Of a stretch of 36,903 nt of DNA, positions 20,223 through 29,121 are shown one piece after another; position 1 is the first letter of the stretch; every line of letters begins with the position of its first letter. The notes under the pieces are model-generated. The model saw only the letters and a program-made list of their open reading frames with translations, was not told the DNA's origin and ran no database searches. The DNA is taken from contig JALLAZ010000080.1 of NCBI GenBank assembly GCA_036939755.1, positions 1 to 36,903 of the forward strand, read 5' to 3'. Source of the stretch: Stephanodiscus triporus (Eukaryota > Bacillariophyta > Thalassiosirophyceae > Thalassiosirales > Thalassiosiraceae). Made by a program: the position numbers and the translations under genes.

Positions 20223-20490
20223 TCACATTCAATCACAATTAATTAATTTATGTTCTAGAACAATATTTGGAGTCATGTTTGAAACCCTACTCCTTACCAC
20301 ACAAAAATCCGAATCGTTGCTTTACGTTGACAAGATAACATCTATTCAGCTGGTTTGGATCATATTACACCGCACCGTATGCATAATTGCTGAATATATG
20401 ATCCAAACAAAGAGAGAGAGATTACCTCGGGCTATCTCATCGGAAAATTCCTTGGATGACTACATAACTTCCAACATCCCAAACCACTGC
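20223..20490. other. AT-rich intergenic region
   Basis: 3' flank of the ThrRS gene and of the MATH-BTB pseudogene. No gene was seen. Confidence 0.45.
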
Positions 20491-21492
20491 CTAGACCACA
20501 TCTGCAGGTAAAGAATTCGTTTTCTGCTTCTTACTTAGAGTCGCAATGAGCATTTCCCTTGACCCATCAACATTCAACCTTTTCGAATGAGCTTTCTGGC
20601 GGAGTTCACTGATGCGCATCGTGATGAGTTCACTCTCACTATCCCCGTCAGTTGTACTTTTCTTGTCTTCTCTTGCCACGGCTGCCAAAATATCTCCCAT
20701 GAAATTCCCGGGAGCATCCTTAAAAGATATCTTTTTCAATGCTTCAATTTTATTCTCTGCTATGAAATCCATAACTGACTCCTTGATCAAGGCTCAGTTC
20801 TTGGACTCCGCATAGAGAAGATTATCGATCACATTATCCATTGTAAATGTTGTTGCCTCCACAAAATGCACTTCAGCCTCCAATTTCAGATTGATAACTC
20901 CATACTTATCAATTATCAGCCGCATCGATGATTTCCTTGGCATGAGACTCAAAAGCGTAATCCAAGACTTCCCCCCATACATTTAATACAGTAGGTGACG
21001 GAAAATAGCAGGCGATACGTCAGAGATTTGGATCAGAGCTGTTTGGCGCAGTGCTGATTCACACAGGACGGCAAGATGGGTTGAAGATTGTTGCAAGATG
21101 TTTCAATGAGCGTGAAACTGTCGCCCCCCCACCTCAATCACGACGTTGGCAGATCCCTCATCCAAAAACATGCGTTGAATAACTTCGAACGCAAGTGGAT
21201 TTACTGGAATGAAGTTTTTTTTATCGACCATCTTGATGGCAACCTCGATGACTAGGGCCTCATTTTGATAAAGAACTTATATTCGATGTTGATGCTTTTG
21301 TCTAAGAAATTATGGAGAAAAAGGAAGACCATACCTTCAATTGCTTTGTTGGATCCACATGGACAAATAATTATTTGCCATTGATGGCACAAGCAAGTGA
21401 ATTCGGTTGATTCCTGACAGATCTGTGAATCCATTGAAGTGGACCTTAGTCGTCGCAGACACCTGTGCCGCTGTAGTGCTAGAAGAGTCCAT
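20491..21492 (-). pseudogene. MATH-BTB(-SAP) protein pseudogene
   Basis: Reading from an intact ATG at 21492, the three frames together spell a MATH-BTB protein with many breaks. The MATH part gives VHFNGFTDLS, then after a shift TEFTCLCHQW, CPCGSNKAIEGMVFLFLHN and INIEYKFFIK. The BTB part gives GSANVVIEVGGRQFHAH-stop-NIL, then ISDVSPAIFRHLLY-stop-MYGGK, then after shifts EVLDYAFESHAKEIIDAAD and KYGVINLKLEAE, FTMDNVIDNLLYAESKN-stop-ALIKESVMDFI. The C-terminus has a SAP-like helix pair (ELRQKAHSKRLNVDGSREMLIATL). In-frame stops are at 21103-21105, 20983-20985 and 20794-20796; frameshifts lie near 21415, 21264, 20975 and 20918. MATH-BTB proteins are normally substrate adaptors of CUL3 ubiquitin ligases. 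These lesions exclude a full-length product unless many are sequencing errors. Confidence 0.8.
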
Positions 21493-21955
21493 TGTTCATA
21501 TTTTCTTGTGATGTGTTTGATAACCGATGTCCCAACCCTTTGTTGCTGATTCAGTAAGCAAATCAGTTGTTGAAAATGAAAGATCGACCACACGCCACAT
21601 CTAAATCGAACAGCCATGTTTTCCTCTGTTGACTTTGCATTTACTGCATTTCTCATCAAACATGCAGGATTCAATCCGCATCATGTAAGTATCCTTCTAC
21701 GGGATTCTCCAAGATCAGCCCACAGGGCTTATCTCAGTTTGGAAATTACTATGAAGTGATGTTGTCATCGCGCATCGCCCCCCACCACTGCCATCGCTTA
21801 CCTCCATTATCGCGGCGACACCTCATCAAATCGTCTTCGCCTGGTCGTATTTTTTGCGTGTCTGTCTTCTACTGAATTCCTACGTGAAGCTTACGCTGGG
21901 GAGTCTTTCCGTTGTTTTAGTCCAAACAAAAAAAATCAAAGATATTCCCCGCAGA
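21493..21955. other. Intergenic region upstream of the R-SNARE gene
   Basis: About 460 bp between the divergent 5' ends of the MATH-BTB pseudogene and the R-SNARE gene. No separate gene was seen. The R-SNARE frame is open upstream of its ATG but has no earlier ATG. Confidence 0.4.
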
Positions 21956-23050
21956 ATGACAAACTTCCCCAACGAATCAACCATGACTGACAACAAACTC
22001 CGCTGCGCCCTAGTCTTTCGCCTCAGTTCGTCCTCAGGCGGCAAGGCCTCTGAGTCCACTCTCCTCGCAAAATATGACCACGCCGCCGACGGCAAGGAGA
22101 AGAACTACGCCGACGCCGTTGGCATGGTCGTCGGCGGGGACCCCCCCCGGGGGATCAGCGAGGAGGGCATGATCGGGGGGTTCAAGATCGTGCAGAGCGA
22201 TATGCATCAGATTATTTACGGCGCCGACACGCAGGGGTTGTGTGAGTCTGTGTTACCGCATGGGTGATTTTTATTCGCGTTGATTTCTTGTTATTGCCGC
22301 CGAGACATTGCGCGGTCGTCAGAAGGTCGACGATCACTTGTCCTTGGCTTGGGCTGGCGATCTTTCAGCCAAGCCGTCGATGCGGTAGGATTTCTCGCCG
22401 ACAAAACGTCTAACTGAGATGGAAACGTACTTCATTACACCCCCCCCCCCCCGCGCGCACTTTTCTCACACTATCTCTGCCAAAAATATTGTAATACTTC
22501 AACAACACAAACGAAACAAACAGGCCTCGCCGTCGTCACCGGACTCAAGTACCCGTCCCGTACCGCCGTCCAAATGCTCACAGAACTCTACGCCCCCTAC
22601 TCTGAGCAATTCTCCCTCCAGTTCGAGGCCGCGACTACGAATGCATTATCCAAAAAATCCAAGCCCCTCCTATCCGAATATTGTAAAAAGTACGACGATT
22701 CCACGAAGGTCGACAAGGCTTCGTCCCTGAATGCCAAGGTCGAGTTGGTCAAGGGTACGATGCAGGACAACATCGCGACGATGCTACGGAACACGGAGCA
22801 GGCCGAATCGCTGGCGGAGAGGTCGAACCAGCTTAACGAGCAGGCAACGGTCTTCCAGAAGAAGAGCAAAGACCTGAGGAAGCAGATGAAGTGGAAGAAT
22901 ATCAAAATGACCATCATTTTGGTTTCTTTGGTCGTGGGGATATTGGTAATCATTTTGGTACCTTTGATTATGCGGGCGAAGAGGGCAGTCACGGGGAAGA
23001 GGATGTTAAGGGGAGGAGAATTGTTTTTGGAGGAACTTGGTGATGAATAA
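21956..23050 (+). CDS. Longin R-SNARE, VAMP7-like
   Basis: Two exons, 21956-22241 and 22524-23050, with a 282-bp intron (donor GTGAGT, acceptor AACAG; T|GC makes Cys), give about 270 residues. The N-terminus is a longin domain (LRCALVFRLSS, then MHQIIYGADTQGLCLAVVTGLKYP), the regulatory fold of VAMP7/Ykt6/Sec22-type SNAREs. The R-SNARE motif (about 175-230) includes KGTMQDNIATMLRNTEQAES with the zero-layer Arg in MLRNTEQ. A C-terminal transmembrane anchor follows (MTIILVSLVVGILVIILVPL), then a short lumenal tail. It acts in vesicle fusion at late endosome, vacuole or plasma membrane by analogy. A second ATG at 21983 (MTDNKLRC) would give a more usual N-terminus; which is used is uncertain. 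It is convergent with the next gene. Confidence 0.88.
22242..22523 (+). other. Intron of the R-SNARE gene with a poly-C tract
   Basis: 282 bp; contains a run of about 12 C around 22440-22452. Splicing restores the longin domain reading frame. Confidence 0.75.
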
Positions 23051-23237
23051 ATTATTGGCTTAAGCTGATCTGATGGAGGTGTGTGCACTTCAGGTGCGAA
23101 AGGGTCGTTGGCTTATAGCAAGAGGAGTAATACGCAGCGCAGCCTTTCCATTTTTTCCCCTTGGTCTTTCCACTGCTCCCCCCCTCTGAAATGACGATTA
23201 AGCTGAATTCCATGATAATTTTGTTTGAATTTACCGG

Positions 23238-24903
23238 TCACACATCATCATCATCTGTATCAGTTTTAATCATTGCTGCCTCCTCCAAGTCTAACATTAA
23301 ACCGACGACATCTTCCCCGTCTTCAGCATTGCTCATCATGGCCCGTCGAATCTTCATCAACGTCGAGTTTTCTCCCTCGACTTCTTCGTCTTCTCCTTCT
23401 CCCACTTCCATCATCATGACCTCATTCTCCAACTCTTCCATTGCCTTTCTTATCCGGCCGAGCGCCCCCGCGTCCTCTTTTTGCATCGCTATTTTCCACG
23501 CCGATTGCAATTGGAGTTGCTTCGCTTGTTGTTCAAACGTTAAGGATGGCTTTTTGTCCGTGCCGACGCCGCCATCACCACCGCCGCCGCCGCCGCCGTC
23601 GTCACCCTGCAGTGCGCCCTCGTTCTGTATCCGTCTTAACGGATGGTACAGTGGCAAACCATTGTTTCGGATGATTGTATCAATAACGTCATTATTGCTC
23701 TTCTCTCCTCTGTCACGATCGCCGACAGCGGGCAGTATCCAGCAATATCGCGTTGTTGCGGTTGTCGCTGCAGCAGTGGCATCGTTGTCACCCGGCATAC
23801 TCTTCCGATCTTCATTTCGCTGCATCTCTTCCAACATACAGAGTAATCGATTCGAAACTTTCATAGTCGGGATGCCATAACTTGACCTGGCAGTGGCCGT
23901 GACGATACTGCTCTTAATATACCTCTGACACAGAGCCAACGAAACGAACGATGCCGATGTTTCGACGTTGTAATTTTGCGATAATTCTTGTAATATGTCG
24001 CTCGATATCTCCAATTCCTCCTGCAGCCGCCGTTGTTGTCGTACCGACGACGATGACGTTGTCGATGACGACGGAACGGCGTACAACGGAATCTCCAACA
24101 TCTTTCCGTCGTCGTCGACGGAGCACTCCAACACGAATCGAATGGGCATCCCGCCAATGACGATTCCCCCGTCCATCGTCCCGTCGACTTCGTCGTCGTC
24201 GCGTCCGACGACAACGTCCGCCGGATGTGCGCATACCTCCTCCAATCTCACGCCACGAAGCCAAACTCTAGGCAATTGCGCCCTCGCCCTCTGGCTAGGC
24301 GACGCGTCGATGTAATCCCCCCCGGCGTCGGGTGGCAAAGTCGTCGTGACCAACGCGCGGACGTATTCCAACGCATCTCGGAATTCGCTCGCGTCGTCAA
24401 CGCCTCGCGCATCATCGTCGTTGTCGTTGTCATCTTCGTCACCGCCTCGCGAGGAGTCGTCGTCCATCGTCGCCCTATCGAGTCCCAACTCGTCCTCCAC
24501 TTCGGCGATTACGTCGTCATCTCTCTCATTTCCCCCCTCCCCCTCCCCCTCCCCCTCCCCCTCCTCGTCCTTCTTCTCCAGCAACGAGAATGCGTAGTAC
24601 ACGCACGCGCGACTCAGAGCGTCGGGCGGCAGCACGTTGGCCATGTCCACGCCGTTCAACAATTGCAGGAACGTCAATGCCTCGGGAGACGTCGCGGACG
24701 TCTCGTCCGCGAACGTCCTCGAGAAGAACGACGGCAGTCGTTCGCCGTCGTCGTCGTCGTCGCCGCCGCCGCCTCCGCTCCCGCCGATCGAGTCGTCCGC
24801 CGACGAAGGCGCGGGTGGGGGCTTGGGCGGAGAGGTGAGGAAGATCGGGAACGCCACCACCGCGTCGCGATCGTTCCCTCTCGTCGTCGTCGTCCTTCCA
24901 CGA

Positions 24904-24954
<51 letters not shown>

Positions 24955-25430
24955 TCGCGATCGGAAACCACGTCGGAGGCCGACGATCGGAGCAGGGCGA
25001 GGAATCCGAACGGCGAGACGGACACGCCCGCCACGTCGACGTCGCGGAACGTCCGTCCTCCTCGATCGTTCACTTCATCCCCCCCCCCGCATGATCGTCG
25101 TCGTCGTTCGTCGGCGTCGTCGTCGCCGCCGCCGCCGATGCCGTCGTCGTCGTCGGGGGCGGCAGGATCGCGCGAGTGGAGCGCGCGTCCCGAAGAAGAC
25201 GGAGACGACGACGAAGACGGCGACGACGACGACGACCATCCCGAGCGGAGACGATCATGTCGTCGCCAACCCGCGGGAGGAGGGGAAAAAATAATAGACG
25301 ACGACGGAGGAGACCAGCAATGCGAATGGATGATGCGGCGAGAGAATGATGCGTATGCCCTCGCCTGATGCAGCTCTATGATGATTATCAACGAACAGGA
25401 CGATATCAGCGTCGTCAGCGGCGCCATCAT
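23238..25430 (-). CDS. Plastid-targeted protein, possibly bifunctional-nuclease (DUF151) plus UVR-like
   Basis: A single-exon gene of 730 residues. The N-terminus MMAPLTTLISSCSLIIIIEL...ARAYASFSRR has a hydrophobic signal and an ASAF-like YASF, pointing to the plastid. The body alternates conserved-looking blocks with low-complexity inserts, including a run of about 20 Asp and an EGEGEGEG repeat encoded by CCCTCC hexamers (near 24538-24570). VDVAGVSVSPFGFLALLR, then AVVAFPIFLTS, then SPEALTFLQLLNGVDMANVL and PPDALSR follow the order seen in bifunctional nuclease (BFN/DUF151) domains. Near the C-terminus, LQSAWKIAMQKEDAGALGRI followed by RKAMEELE resembles a UVR motif. BFN plus UVR is the layout of the plant BBD proteins. 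The match is weak and by eye; a lineage-specific plastid protein is the alternative. It is divergent from the membrane-protein gene. Confidence 0.5.
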
Positions 25431-25960
25431 GGTTGGGCGTGACGGAAAGATGGTGGCGAGAGGGGTGGTGGCGGGTAGGTATGTGGTAGGTGGCGAGGAT
25501 GTGGTGTCATGTCCATCTCCTCAGGGTCTCTCTCTTTCGTACTACTGGATGACTCTACACCAGGTCTACGTGCGGTACGATACCATAGCGTAGAGTCGGT
25601 AATATCCATCTCCCGCCAAAAAAAACAATGCTCCTACTTACTTAGGGTCCCAATTATCGAGCGTTCTGCGCGTGTGTTCTGCGTTCTGCTCTCCATTTTT
25701 CTTGGGCTCATAACCCAGCTGAAGAACAGAGAACGCAGAACGGAGCTTCTTTGGGGTTATCGGACTGCAGCCACCACTGCTGTTCTGCCCTCGCCCGCGC
25801 GCTGCCCTCAACACCCGCGCCGCCACTAAAATTTTGCATCGCTGCCAACGATCTGAGGAGGAGGACGTCCCCCGCCTCCCCCTCCCCCGTATTCGACGAT
25901 CCGTCTTTGAACTTCGCCCCCCTCCTCGGGATACAAGTCGCGCCACTGTTGATGACGCTC
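25431..25960. other. Divergent region with a 12-bp inverted repeat; 5' end of next gene unresolved
   Basis: GTTCTGCGTTCT (25676-25687) is repeated as its reverse complement AGAACGCAGAAC (25730-25741), with 42 bp between. The frame of the downstream membrane protein is open back to 25646 without an ATG, so an upstream exon or a start near 25967 is needed. Confidence 0.4.
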
Positions 25961-26562
25961 GTGCGGAAGGGCAAGATCGGGTGCGGCACGTATCACGCGG
26001 TCTACGCGTTGTCGCTGTGTGCGGGGTACGTCGTCGTATTCGTCAGGATGCTTTCGTACCTTCATGACGACGAATACGACTACGACTACGAGGGTACGAC
26101 GTGCCGCCGCGTGACGATGGGACGTACCGGACGATGTCCATGCTGCTCCTGTTCGCCCTACCGTTCTCGAAGGCGAGGAGGGAATGGAATATCTCGGCGA
26201 TCGCGTTCTGGTCCGTCGTCGTGCCGTTCGCGACCGTCGTACTGCCCGCGGCGTGGCGCCTCCTCCTCGGTCCGACGACGACGACGACGACGACGCGAGG
26301 GGCGGTTGTTTCCGCGACGGAGGCGGCCGTGTGGATCGCCATCGTCAGGACGTTCACGAGGATGTCGTGCGCGTACGCGCCGCTGTTCGTCGATATCGGG
26401 ATCGGGATCGGGAAGTCGACGTCGAATCGGGAGGAGAACGACGAAGACGACGAAGACGACGAAGACGACGACGATCGAGGAGGCGGCGGCGACGACGATC
26501 GAGGCGGGGACGACGACGGACGCACGGAGGCGTCCTCGTCCGCGTCCTCCCTGTCGGACTGA
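25961..26562 (+). CDS. Small multi-pass membrane protein, frame changes once
   Basis: Two overlapping frames look like one protein. The first gives SLNFAPLLGIQVAPLLMTLV, then KIGCGTYHAVYALSLCAGYVVVFVRMLSYLHDDEYDYDYEG. The second, entered near 26090, gives YDVPPRDDGTYRTMSMLLLF, ALPFSKARREWNISAIAFWS, VVVPFATVVLPAAWRLLL, then AAVWIAIVRTFTRMSCAYAP. The tail is Asp/Glu/Gly-rich and ends SSASSLSD. Three or four hydrophobic helices are visible, so it is an integral membrane protein. The frame change could be a 67-bp intron (donor GTACGT near 26027, poor acceptor GAG near 26093), a sequencing error or a real lesion. I do not recognise the family. The start is uncertain: an ATG lies in PLLMTLV, and the frame is open upstream to 25646. 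Confidence 0.45.
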
Positions 26563-26777
26563 GGGAGGGAGAGGGGGAGAGGGAGGGAGAGAGAGAGTAA
26601 AAACGATACGTCCGCTGTACTCACAATCTTTCGTTCGTTCGTCCGTCCACAATTATGGTATTGACATGTTGCTGTGCGAACAGTTTGCCTTTGTTTGTTA
26701 TGCATCATGAACGTGAAATTGCTGTTTTATACATCTAATATCTATCGTAGTTTATGGTCCATTTATCATCGCCGTTG

Positions 26778-27332
26778 TCACTCTTTGCGGAACTTGGTTT
26801 CAATGCCCGGCCAAATACGGCATCGCAGCTGTCTCGCCTGTAATATACTAGCAGTTACTCCCACATTTAATACTCGGGATATCCCCCGCCAGCCGACCCA
26901 TTTCAGTTCGAGTAATGTGGCCGATAACTCACACTTCAATCGCGTCCAAAAAATAAATGCCACAGACTGTGCCCCTAATCCCTGCACGGACTCTTCACCT
27001 GCTGCTGGGATGTCGAGGTCCGTCTTGGAGGATGCAATCTTCTCTTGGCAAGAGAAGCATATATCCAGAAGGGCTAGATCACCCACACCCTCATATTGGG
27101 CATACTTTGCCTGGCCGTAGGGTGGGAGCATGGCGGGGGTAAACCCATCAGCCCCCGCTAGCTCGCTGAGCTTCTTCGACCCGCACGTCAACTGACTGTG
27201 GAACAGGAGTCCGCATCCCCCGCAGCGATGACTGGATTCCTCAACAGGACGAGGGTTCCCACATTTTTTGCCCGAGGCACAACGGACCTGCCTATTTCCG
27301 TCGAAATGAGAGCGAAATTGGCGCTCGTCCAT
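26778..27332 (-). CDS. Cys-rich zinc-binding ORF of unknown function
   Basis: 184 residues from the first Met (27332); the frame is open without a Met back to about 27572, so this may be an internal exon or a 5'-truncated fragment. Residues about 16-45 have a metal-binding look: CASGKKC, then SHRCGGCGLLFHSQLTCG, and further on ICFSCQEK, giving C-x5-C, H-x-C-x2-C, H-x4-C and C-x2-C, like a cross-brace (RING/PHD-like) or a transposon-associated zinc finger. The C-terminal half is aliphatic and unrecognised. Local composition is close to balanced, unlike the GC-rich neighbours, and a telomeric tract lies 460 bp upstream. A mobile-element origin is possible but not shown. Confidence 0.4.
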   Translation of the reverse strand: MDERQFRSHFDGNRQVRCASGKKCGNPRPVEESSHRCGGCGLLFHSQLTCGSKKLSELAGADGFTPAMLPPYGQAKYAQYEGVGDLALLDICFSCQEKIASSKTDLDIPAAGEESVQGLGAQSVAFIFWTRLKCELSATLLELKWVGWRGISRVLNVGVTASILQARQLRCRIWPGIETKFRKE

Positions 27333-27572
27333 CCCCGCGGACTCGGCAGATAGTTGGATGCCATTTATCACGACGATGTGGCGGCGGTCGACGTCGTCGT
27401 CGGCATCGGCGACATCACCTGGCCTGACGACGACGTCCGCTGCCGTCGTTGACTCCGTGCCTACAGCAGTCGTGTCGGCAGAAGCGGGGAGATCATAATG
27501 CGCTGGCGTTGTCCCCCTTGGAATGGAGACGACGCGAGTTGGGGGGGCATATTGCTGCGGCCGAACTGGGCG

Positions 27573-28044
27573 GATGCTTCACGGAATCACAATGACACAG
27601 AATAATATTTAGGTCTCGGGGCTCTTTTTTCCCACCCGAAATATCGCAGAACGGCCTGTTCTCCATTTCGAGCGCGCCAAAATTCGCAGAACGGGGAAGT
27701 GTTCCGCGGAACGGGAAGCGCTCCGGAACACCCTTTTCGGGTTCGATAACCTGGACCCTTATTGGGAAAAAATGCGGAATTTTGACCGTCCCTAACCCTA
27801 ACCCTAACCCTAACCCTAACCCTAACCCTAACTGGTACACCATATCCTTGTAATCGCGACGTGGCGCAGATCCTCTAAGCTTGATCCTATGTACAAACGA
27901 AGACGCTTAGAGAGTAGAGATTTCCAAAGAGCATAAACAATAAACATAAGGAGTACTTATTATTTGTACCACAGCCTATCTTTCACCATGTTTTCCCGAT
28001 TAGTAGCTCGTCCATCGGCAAGGCGCGCCGCCGCCGTATAGTCC
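27573..28044. other. Intergenic region holding an interstitial telomeric tract
   Basis: About 470 bp before the importin gene. It contains the CCCTAA array (27790-27831) and, near 27645-27740, several copies of the word CGCAGAACGG / CGGAACGGGAAG. No gene other than a repeat-derived minus-strand ORF. Confidence 0.5.
27790..27831 (+). repeat. Interstitial telomeric repeat, seven CCCTAA units
   Basis: Exactly seven perfect head-to-tail CCCTAA hexamers (TTAGGG on the minus strand), 42 bp with no mismatch. TTAGGG is the telomere repeat reported for diatoms. Unique sequence and genes continue for at least 9 kb on the right and 27 kb on the left, so this is not a chromosome end in this assembly. 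Confidence 0.95.
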
Positions 28045-29089
28045 ATGCTGTCCGCTGCCAACAACTATCACTTTTCCCCCTCCTCCCCAACGATGCCGAC
28101 GTCGGCGTCCGCATCGTTGGGGAGTCCCCCCGACGTCTCGCGCGTCCTGTCCGCCATCGCGGCGGCATCCTCTCCCGATCCGGCCGTCCGCCGTCCGGCC
28201 GAGGATGCCCTGCGCGACTGGGAGGACGATTCTCCCGGATCGGGCTACCTCGCCTCCCTCCTCTCGATCGTCGAGTACGGCGTCGACGCGTCGTCGTCGT
28301 CGATGTCGTCGATGTCGTCGCATCCTTGCGGGGGGGGCGGAGATCCGATCCGCCTGATGGCCGCGATTCTGCTCAAGAACTCGATGCCTAGGGCCTTCGA
28401 CGTCCGACGCACGAGGTCGTCGGGGAGGGAGGGGCAAGGGGAGGAGGAGGAGGAGGGGGAGAGGTCGCACGTTCGCTCCCGCCTGCCGTCGTTGCTGCTC
28501 GACGAGCGGCGCGTCGACGACGCCGTCGCCGTCCACCTCTCGCTCGCCCTGGCCGAATCGGCGTCTGCCGACTTCCCCGATCGCTGGCCGACCCTGCTCG
28601 AGGACCTCGTCGGCGCGGCGTCGTCGTCGTCGTCGTCGTCGTCGCGCACGCGCACGCGCGCCGCGAGGGCGCTACGGCGATGCCTCCGATCGATCAGGCT
28701 GCGCAAGGTCGCGCTGCCCGGGAGGGGGTGGGGAGGAGGAGGGCGGACGTTCAACCCGGCCGACCTCGGCGGGATGCTGACGAGGGCCGCGAACGAGAGG
28801 AGGGACGCGTATCGGAGGGCGTCTGCGATATTCGACGCCCTCCTCGCGTGCATCGTCGATAGCGCGCGTCGCGCCGCGACGGCGGAGGACCGCGAGACCA
28901 TCGAGGCGTGGAGGGCCGAGATCGTCCTCGCGGCGGCGTACGTCAAGTGCATGACGGAGCTACTGCCGATGGTCGACGTCGGGAGGGGGGGGGGCGACGA
29001 CGTCGATCCGCGCACGATCGCGTCCGTTCGCGAGCTGATGCTCGCGCTGACGTGGGTCCTCGACGCGACGGGACGATGCGTCCCGCCGC

Positions 29090-29121
<32 letters not shown>

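Noticed and set aside
20491..20790. Separate small SAP-domain gene on the minus strand
   Set aside because: It reads straight on from the BTB part across a single stop, so it is the tail of the pseudogene.
24225..25094. 289-codon + strand ORF opposite the BFN-like gene
   Set aside because: Its composition is dominated by Val and Arg runs from the (CGT)n repeat; no start context or domain.
25676..25741. Transposon ends from the 12-bp inverted repeat
   Set aside because: The arms are short, only 42 bp apart, and have no flanking duplication; noted as a repeat only.
27493..27843. 116-codon minus-strand ORF reading Leu-Gly repeats
   Set aside because: The first codons are a translation of the telomeric array; no protein family resemblance in the remainder.
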